Positions 6,906-11,585 of a stretch of DNA of 11,585 bases are shown here, piece by piece; position 1 is the stretch's first letter; the number at the start of each line of letters is the position of its first letter. Position numbers and translations under genes: made by a program. Below the pieces are notes generated by a model. The model ran no database searches, was not told the origin of the DNA, and worked only from the letters and a program-made list of their open reading frames with translations. Source of the stretch: Limnohabitans sp. (GTDB lineage Bacteria; Pseudomonadota; Gammaproteobacteria; Burkholderiales; Burkholderiaceae_C); assembly GCA_018883305.1 (NCBI GenBank), contig VEQI01000072.1:1-11585 (forward strand). Reading direction: 5' to 3'.

Positions 6906-9900
6906 TGCGTGGCCGCCACGGTGGTCGTGGTGGTGCTGGCGACCGTCGTTGTGCTCACCGCTCCGCCCGTGCCGATCGTGCCCCCCGAGCCTAGTGTGGT
7001 CGTCGTTGTGCTTGCCACCGTTGTGCTTGTTGTCGCTGTCGTGGTCGTTGTTGTACTGGTCGTGGAGGCACTCAAGGTATTGGTGCCCCCCGTGCCATCC
7101 ACATTGGCCGCCGTGAAGTTGACCGTGGCCACCTGGGACGCGTTGCCACTGGGGTCCACCGAGCTGATCTGCGCCGTGTAGGCCCCACTGGGCATCAAGT
7201 TCCCCAGCACCACCTGGTGCTGCTGGGTGTAGGCCAGATCCCCCGCACTCTGCGGCGTCTGCCCCGCTGGCCCGTAGCTCACCCGGCTGTCGCTGAGCTT
7301 GTCCGTCTTCCAGGTGATGGTGGCCGTGCCCGCTCCCGTCTGTACATCCGGTCCCGCCACAATCTGTGGCAACTTGCTGTCTGGGTCGGGCGGCGTCTGG
7401 AACTGCCCCACCTCCTGGATCACCGTGTTGCCACTCAGATCCGTCGAGGTCACCGTCACCTTGTAGGTGCTGCCCGCGCTCAACCCCGTCACAGCCAGCT
7501 GGTGGTTGGCGTTCAACGCGCCGTCCACCCCCACCTTGGGCGGCTCATCAAAGCTCACATTCGTCACCACCACCTGCGTATCGGCCGCCCGGTTGGTCTG
7601 CCACTGCACCACCGCCTTGTCGGGGGCTACGTACCCCACCGCCGGAGGCGTCTCAAACACCGGGGGTACCGTCACCGCAGCCGCCTGCGTCTTGAAGCTC
7701 ACCCCAGCTACGTCTGCCGAGACCTTGCCCGCCGCATTGGTGGACTTCACCTGCGCGTAGTAGGTGGTGTTGGGCACCAGGTTCACCAGCGTGACGCTGT
7801 GCTTGGCCACCAACTTGGCCTGGCTCTCGGTCTGGGTCAGAGCGCTTGAGCTGGTGCCATAGCTCACCACGCTGCTGGAGGGCTGGTCCGTCACCCAGGT
7901 GAGCACCGCGCTGGTGTCCATCACCGTGCCCACCGTTGGCAGGATCACCACCTGGGGGCCTGCAGCCTGCGCGGCCGCCTGCGTCTTGAAGCTCACCGTC
8001 TTGGACAGGGTGGGGCCGTTGCCCAGTGCATCGGTGGAGGACACCGTCAGGTAGTAGGTGGTGTTGGGCAAGAGGCCGGTGATCTGCTGCGAATGCGCCG
8101 TCAGCAGCTTGGGATCGGTCAGCACACCGTAGGCGGTGCCATCGTTCCAGGACACCCCAGAGACCGAGGGTTCGTCGGTGACCCAGGTGACGGTGGCGGA
8201 CTTGTCCTGGATGTTGGTGATCAGGGGGCCGTTGGTGATGACCGGTGGCGTGGTGTCTGGTGCGGGTAGCGTCAACCCAGTGACCACACGGGAGGTGGTG
8301 GGGCCGTTGCCTGCGGCATCAGAGGCAGTCACCCGCACTTGGTACGGTGTCTTGCTTTCAAGACCCGTCAACTCAGTGCGGTGCACCAGGCTGTACCCGG
8401 TCTCCATGGGTGTCGAGATTGCCGAGGCTAAGCCGGTCCCGAAGAACACCTGTCCTTTGGAGGGCTCGTTGGTGGTCCACTCCACCACCAGGCTGTTGTG
8501 GGTACGAGCGGTGATGGTGGGACCCAGCACGATGACAGGAGGCACCACATCAGCCGCGGCGGAGGTAACAAAAGTCGCGGTGGCATTGGTGGGGCCATTG
8601 CCCGATGCGTCGGTTGCGCTCACCGTGACGGTGTAGCTCTTGGCAGGCGCCAGGCCCGTCAGCTGAACGCTGTGGGTGGTGGCCAATACCGTGTCTGTAA
8701 CGTTGGCACCCGCACCGCTCACCACACCGGTCGTTGGCTCGTCCGTTTGCCATTCGAGAACAGTCGAAGTGGTCCTCACGGACTTGACTAGGGGGCCGCT
8801 GATGATGACTGGGGGGGCTGAGTCTTTGAATGGAAGGATGACGCGAAGTACTTTCTTTCCGTCACCGATGACATATCCGCCAATGGCTGCCTCTGAGAAG
8901 TTCGAGTAGGCATCTGGCGTGACGGTGACTGTGTAGACAGATTGGACGCTGAGGTTAGGAAACACCCAAAGCGAGAAATCACCGTTGCCGTCCGAAGAAT
9001 TGTTAAGCCTGGCGGTATCGCTGGCAACGGAACCCTTGTCTCCCGCCCCGGTGGCAGCAACTCTTACCCCTGAAACACCAACCCCATTGGCGTCTGTGAT
9101 TTTTCCTTTAAGCAGGACCAGAGGCAATTCGATGTCCTCGCTGAGGCCACCGATGGGTATAGTGATGATCTTGCCATGGTCGAGTGTGTCAGGTGCACCT
9201 GCGGGGAGCGTTCCCGAGGTACAAGGCGCTGAGGCATTCAGGTCGGGGCAATACTGCCACCGCTTGGTCGCAGTCACATTGATCTGATACTTGCCGGGTG
9301 AGAAGGTCAGACTGAATCTGCCATTGCTGTCGGATTTGAAATTTTTAATCCAACGCCCGTCCATGTCCATGAGCGCTATGTTGGCGCCTGGAAGTGCGAT
9401 ATCACCCATTGTTATGAGGCGGCCGGTCCAAGTAGCCGACTGCAGCAAGGGAATGGTTAAATCGGTCCCGTTCTGGTAATAGCCCGTCAATGAACTCGCG
9501 CCATAGCCTGAATCGGACGGCGGAGTGACCTGGATGTTGTAACTCGAAGAATTGTTGGGATTAATCAATGTTCCATATGAGAAATTTCCATTTATGTCGG
9601 TGTAAGTGCTGACGGAAGTCAAGCCATACAAGTAGACCATGGACCCATTGATGGACTCGCTGAAATTAGTGAATCCAGAGTTCGAAACCAATGCACCGGC
9701 GATGCCGGCTCCAGCGACATCGGTGACTTTTCCATTGATTTGGACAAGAGGCAGCTGAATGTCCTGGCTCAAGCCTTCCGAAGGAATGGTGATAACTTGG
9801 CTGTAGGACACTGAATCTGGTGTGCCCTGCGGGAGTAGCCCAGTCGTGCAGACATCAGAGGTGCTGGGGCAATAGCTCCATCGTCTGCCGGCATCGATGT

Positions 9901-11068
9901 TAACCCGATACTGCCCAGGCGGGAGCGTCACGCGGAACCTGCCCTTATCGTCGGTGCGGGTGTTCGCATAGCCATTGTTCCCGTCTAGACTCGCGACCCC
10001 GATCAGGGCGCCTGGATGCACGATTCCACCCAAGCCTTTGAGGTACCCGCTCCAGAGGGAGGATGGCTGCAGTGCAATGGTCACAGAGGCCCCGTTCTGA
10101 GGGATTTTGATTCCAGTCATTGGGGTGGTGGCGTAGCCGGAATCCGAAGGCGGTGTGGCCACGATCGCATAGCCAGAATCCTCCTTAAAGTCGGGAAACG
10201 CCCAGAAGGAGAATTCTCCAAGGCTGTCCGTAGCGACAGGCGGGTCGTAACCAATGCGGGTGAAGCCATATCTATAGGCCATTGGGTCGTTCAGCAAGTC
10301 TGTCGAGTCACTTGCTTCGTAGGCCAGGATCTGAATCCCCGCCATCCTGGTGCCGCTGCCATCCACGACTTTTCCCCTCACCCACACAAGGGGCAGTTGA
10401 ATGTCTTGGTTCAAGCCACCCTGGGGGACCGTGATCGCCTGTATGTAATGAAGCCAGCTAGGCTGATCTTGGGGGCGGTTACCTTCAACGCACCCATCCC
10501 AGTGGTCGACGTCGGGGCAGTAGCGCCAATACCTGTACGCATTTATCTCAAACTGATATTGCCCGGGTGCGATGGGTAAGCTGAATTGCCCATGGTCGTC
10601 GGCTTGGGTGGCGCTGATCCACTTTCCATTCAGGCTCTTGATGCCAATGTTGGCACCAGGCATAGCGATGCCATCCAAGCCTTTCAGAGAGCCACTCCAA
10701 CGGGTGTCGATGTTGGCCGGCATCAACAAAATTGTTTCGCTCACGCTTTGATCTGAAATGACTACGCCGTTGATGCGACTAGGAGAAAAGTCCCCTGATA
10801 TGGGGGGCTTGATCGAGAGGTTGTAGGTTCCGTTGCTGACCTCAAAGGAAAAGAAGCCGCTCAGATTTGTCGTAGCGGTATTCAGGTTCGCACCCGTCTT
10901 CGCGTCGAAGAGTGTCAGGCTGACGCCACCCAATGTGGCGCTGCCTCCATAAATGGTCCCGCTGATCGTATGAGAGAACGCATGGCCTGCGCACAGAACC
11001 CAGCCAGCCCAGAAAATGACCAGTCTGATCATGGCGAGGAGGCTGAGGGGACCTATTTCTTTGAACAT
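6305..11068 (-). CDS. Giant exported modular protein: carboxypeptidase-regulatory-like repeats, six FN3 domains, Thr-rich linker, paired C-terminal W-rich repeats
   Basis: A probable cell-surface or secreted protein of about 1587 residues, adhesin-like; no catalytic motif is seen. From the ATG at 11068: a signal peptide (hydrophobic core MIRLVIFWAGWVLCAGHA, likely cut after GHA or FS); a small beta-sandwich-like repeat from HTISGTIYGG; three long modules starting WSGSLKGL (about 124), WSGYLKGL (339) and WTGRLI (547), each with PG(Q/K)Y, YCP...C and a QDIQLPLV-like strand before a GK(V/I)xD repeat; six fibronectin III-like domains of 91-99 residues (about 749-1330); a Thr/Ser/Val linker (about 1330-1387); two C-terminal repeats (about 1388-1587) with GW(N/S)L, W.FYAPSL and GFWVN. 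Other in-frame starts are 11155, whose N-terminus is not signal-like, and 11032, which begins right at the signal core. None has a strong ribosome-binding site. It lies 177 bases before the pilus-like block, on the same strand. Confidence 0.9.
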   Translation of the reverse strand: MFKEIGPLSLLAMIRLVIFWAGWVLCAGHAFSHTISGTIYGGSATLGGVSLTLFDAKTGANLNTATTNLSGFFSFEVSNGTYNLSIKPPISGDFSPSRINGVVISDQSVSETILLMPANIDTRWSGSLKGLDGIAMPGANIGIKSLNGKWISATQADDHGQFSLPIAPGQYQFEINAYRYWRYCPDVDHWDGCVEGNRPQDQPSWLHYIQAITVPQGGLNQDIQLPLVWVRGKVVDGSGTRMAGIQILAYEASDSTDLLNDPMAYRYGFTRIGYDPPVATDSLGEFSFWAFPDFKEDSGYAIVATPPSDSGYATTPMTGIKIPQNGASVTIALQPSSLWSGYLKGLGGIVHPGALIGVASLDGNNGYANTRTDDKGRFRVTLPPGQYRVNIDAGRRWSYCPSTSDVCTTGLLPQGTPDSVSYSQVITIPSEGLSQDIQLPLVQINGKVTDVAGAGIAGALVSNSGFTNFSESINGSMVYLYGLTSVSTYTDINGNFSYGTLINPNNSSSYNIQVTPPSDSGYGASSLTGYYQNGTDLTIPLLQSATWTGRLITMGDIALPGANIALMDMDGRWIKNFKSDSNGRFSLTFSPGKYQINVTATKRWQYCPDLNASAPCTSGTLPAGAPDTLDHGKIITIPIGGLSEDIELPLVLLKGKITDANGVGVSGVRVAATGAGDKGSVASDTARLNNSSDGNGDFSLWVFPNLSVQSVYTVTVTPDAYSNFSEAAIGGYVIGDGKKVLRVILPFKDSAPPVIISGPLVKSVRTTSTVLEWQTDEPTTGVVSGAGANVTDTVLATTHSVQLTGLAPAKSYTVTVSATDASGNGPTNATATFVTSAAADVVPPVIVLGPTITARTHNSLVVEWTTNEPSKGQVFFGTGLASAISTPMETGYSLVHRTELTGLESKTPYQVRVTASDAAGNGPTTSRVVTGLTLPAPDTTPPVITNGPLITNIQDKSATVTWVTDEPSVSGVSWNDGTAYGVLTDPKLLTAHSQQITGLLPNTTYYLTVSSTDALGNGPTLSKTVSFKTQAAAQAAGPQVVILPTVGTVMDTSAVLTWVTDQPSSSVVSYGTSSSALTQTESQAKLVAKHSVTLVNLVPNTTYYAQVKSTNAAGKVSADVAGVSFKTQAAAVTVPPVFETPPAVGYVAPDKAVVQWQTNRAADTQVVVTNVSFDEPPKVGVDGALNANHQLAVTGLSAGSTYKVTVTSTDLSGNTVIQEVGQFQTPPDPDSKLPQIVAGPDVQTGAGTATITWKTDKLSDSRVSYGPAGQTPQSAGDLAYTQQHQVVLGNLMPSGAYTAQISSVDPSGNASQVATVNFTAANVDGTGGTNTLSASTTSTTTTTTATTSTTVASTTTTTLGSGGTIGTGGAVSTTTVASTTTTTVAATQVSLVKGWNLVGNGYASDVDVTKAFGDKSLVTTVWKWLADKSAWAFYAPSLTSAQLQAYAQSKSYEVLSTISAGEGFWVNAAVDWTLTPNVTNIGVVSSADFRTAGTKALRQGWSLIATGDSPTPAAFNLTLSTTPPSPGVIPGNVISLWAWDATLTSWQFYAPSLQANNTLDTYIQSKQYQSFGAKTLSPSTGFWVNKP
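6908..7080 (-). repeat. Low-complexity Thr/Ser/Val linker in the giant protein
   Basis: The reading frame here codes for runs of Thr broken by Ser, Val and a Gly-rich middle (LGSGGTIGTGG). The unit STTVASTTTTT occurs early, and STTTVASTTTTT recurs after the Gly patch. Codons are ACC/ACG/ACA mixed, so the peptide is repetitive but the DNA is only partly so. It separates the FN3 array from the C-terminal domain and looks like an extended, possibly O-glycosylated stalk. Confidence 0.8.
7087..8823 (-). repeat. Array of six fibronectin type III-like domains
   Basis: Six units begin at about 8823, 8549, 8256, 7960, 7670 and 7377. Each follows the pattern PPVI..GP, V.W.T(D/N)(E/Q)P, H...(L/V)TGL.P.T.Y, V.(S/A)(T/S)DA.GN. 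The first three share GNGPT at the end; units 4-6 diverge (AAGKVS, LSGNTV, PSGNAS). The first WQTDEP/WTTNEP/WVTDEP motifs make the series easy to see. FN3 arrays act as spacers or protein/sugar-binding rods in exported bacterial proteins. Confidence 0.85.
8824..10975 (-). repeat. N-terminal alternating repeat array of the giant protein
   Basis: Two kinds of unit alternate. Type A begins W(S/T)G, runs through (I/A)..PGA.I....(L/M).G, (D/S)D..G.F, PG(Q/K)Y, (R/K).W.YCP, a second Cys 7-11 residues after the first, and ends (D/E)I(Q/E)LPLV. Copies begin at 10699, 10054 and 9430, spacing 645 and 624 bases. Type B begins near GK(V/I)(V/T)D (the first copy, after the signal peptide, reads SGTIYGG) and ends with phrases such as PPSDSGYA. 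Type B resembles carboxypeptidase regulatory-like beta-sandwich domains. Confidence 0.8.
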
Positions 11069-11458
11069 TCTTCGAAAACCCCCACGGCCATGGCATACGA
11101 ATCTCAGTCGTGATGAGGGAGCTAAGTTTGCTGAAGAAGCGATTGAATTGGCCATTAGCTCAGTGGATGAGAGGCATTAATGAATGACCAATCGAGCCTT
11201 GCTCCTCTGACCGACGCTGGCCTGAATCTGTCAACAGCCAAAAATTGGGATGCATTTTTTAGTCTTCGTCAAATTGTTAACCAAAATGCCTATCAAGCGA
11301 ATCATGCAAATTCAAAAAGAACTGGAGAACAGTGCTGCGCCCTGGCAGCAAAGGGAAAAAAGTGCCGTTTTCACGATGGGACCTCGACTGGAAGAAAGGC
11401 CTAGGCCGCAAGGGTGGTGCAGAATCCAAGATAGTCCATGGTAAAGAAACGGGCTAAG
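11069..11458. other. Region upstream of the giant gene, between it and the IS element
   Basis: AT-richer than its surroundings and the natural place for the giant gene's promoter. On the minus strand there is a perfect TTGACA (plus-strand TGTCAA, 11229-11234), but no acceptable -10 box lies 16-18 bases downstream. It also contains a doubtful small gene (11180-11404) and, at 11151-11176, a tRNA-like A-box sequence without the rest of a tRNA. No other feature is convincing. Confidence 0.3.
11180..11404 (+). pseudogene. Possible small gene or remnant with a CRFHxGxSTG ending
   Basis: A 74-codon frame, divergent from the giant gene, with an AGAGG box five bases before its ATG. The C-terminal part reads GKKCRFHDGTSTGRKA, which resembles the CRxHGGxSTGP motif of small proteins often found on mobile DNA and near insertion sequences (from general recall). 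Here the second Gly of HGG is Asp, the Pro after STG is missing, and the upstream CGAKT..G.PC half of the motif is poorly kept (QCCALAAKG). The first roughly 45 residues match nothing I know. It may be a decayed copy, a chance match or a genuine short gene. It lies just before an IS end, which fits a mobile-DNA-rich patch. Confidence 0.3.
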
Positions 11459-11585
11459 TGTAATGACCCACCAGTTTCTGCACAGGTCAAGCTGCTAATT
11501 TGAACATTTCAAATGCCTGGTTTGGGGTCTTCATCTTCAGCGCCTGGTGTGGTCGCCGATGGTTGTAGAACCCAATCCAGTCTCC
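11459..11585 (-). mobile_element. 3' end of an IS3-family insertion sequence (cut by window edge)
   Basis: The transposase tail ends at 11487, and 28 bases beyond it the sequence TGTAATGACCCACC...TCTGCACAGG fits an IS3-family terminal repeat, which normally begins TG and carries a run of CC. I set the boundary at the TG at 11459. The other end lies outside the window, so neither the inverted repeat pair nor a target duplication can be checked here. Confidence 0.65.
11487..11585 (-). CDS. IS3-family transposase, C-terminal fragment (OrfB/rve integrase core end)
   Basis: Thirty-two residues plus a TGA stop are visible; the 5' part is outside the window. The translation contains WIGFYNHRRPHQALKMKTP, the highly typical end of the DDE integrase core of IS3-family OrfB transposases (consensus 'W..FYN..RPH.AL...TP'). 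The catalytic DDE residues would lie upstream, outside the window. The protein ends with FEMFKLAA. The match is strong despite the short length. The element lies with its transposase 3' end facing the upstream region of the giant surface-protein gene; whether the copy is intact cannot be judged. Confidence 0.88.
   Translation of the reverse strand, partial: GDWIGFYNHRRPHQALKMKTPNQAFEMFKLAA

Noticed and set aside
6891..7181. Val-rich plus-strand frame resembling a membrane protein
   Set aside because: Val runs here are simply the reverse reading of Thr codons in the linker of the giant protein.
7217..7849. 210-codon plus-strand frame rich in Arg, His and Leu
   Set aside because: Antisense to the FN3 array; its repeats track the FN3 repeats and there is no independent start signal.
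11151..11176. tRNA-like start (a good A-box, TAGCTCAGTGG, in the plus strand)
   Set aside because: The D-stem does not pair fully (GCTC with GAGG) and no T-arm with flanking complementary stem or acceptor partner follows; GGCCTGAATCTG near 11220 does not complete one. At most a degraded fragment, probably chance.
11206..11234. Perfect -35 TTGACA on the minus strand upstream of the giant gene
   Set aside because: No -10-like hexamer occurs at 16-18 bases (the 17-base position reads GTCAGA), so I do not call a promoter.
1..11585. CRISPR array, rRNA, riboswitch or replication origin
   Set aside because: No regularly spaced direct repeats with unique spacers, no rRNA-like segments and no recognisable riboswitch or origin were seen on reading through both strands.

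Overview
The window looks like a chromosome segment of a betaproteobacterium, probably Burkholderiales. This rests on codon style, the type of surface protein and the IS3-family transposase tail; no rRNA or other taxonomic marker is present, so the placement is an inference. Six well-supported genes fill nearly all of positions 1-11155, and the right edge runs into an insertion sequence.

Left part (1-6128): a type IV pilus / type II secretion-like (T4P/T2SS) envelope machine. A GspE/PilB-type assembly ATPase reads rightwards from the window edge, with its 5' end cut off. It converges on a five-gene block on the minus strand that starts at 6128. In transcription order this block holds a divergent PilM/GspL-like cytoplasmic protein, a PilN-like protein, a PilO-like protein, a PilP/GspC-like protein and a TPR-containing secretin lipoprotein. 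Junctions are a 4-base overlap, a 3-base gap, a 5-base gap and a 4-base overlap, as expected for a translationally coupled operon. A weak sigma70-like promoter lies at 6196-6224. Platform protein, pseudopilins and prepilin peptidase are not visible here.

Middle and right part (6305-11068): one very large gene, also on the minus strand and directly upstream of the block. It encodes an exported protein of about 1590 residues. Its order is signal peptide, an alternating array of two kinds of beta-sandwich-like repeat (three long W(S/T)G...YCP...C modules), six fibronectin type III-like domains, a threonine-rich linker, and two tryptophan-rich C-terminal repeats (GWNL...FYAP...GFWVN). Base composition differs strongly between its N-terminal and C-terminal coding halves.

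Right edge (11069-11585): about 300 bases with a small possible remnant gene ending in a CRFHxGxSTG motif, then the 3' end of an IS3-family element, cut by the window edge.

The most interesting reading is that the PilMNOP-secretin block and ATPase form a compact, divergent T4P/T2SS-like machine that may build or export a surface structure involving the giant FN3 protein. The linkage is seen; the functional partnership is inferred.
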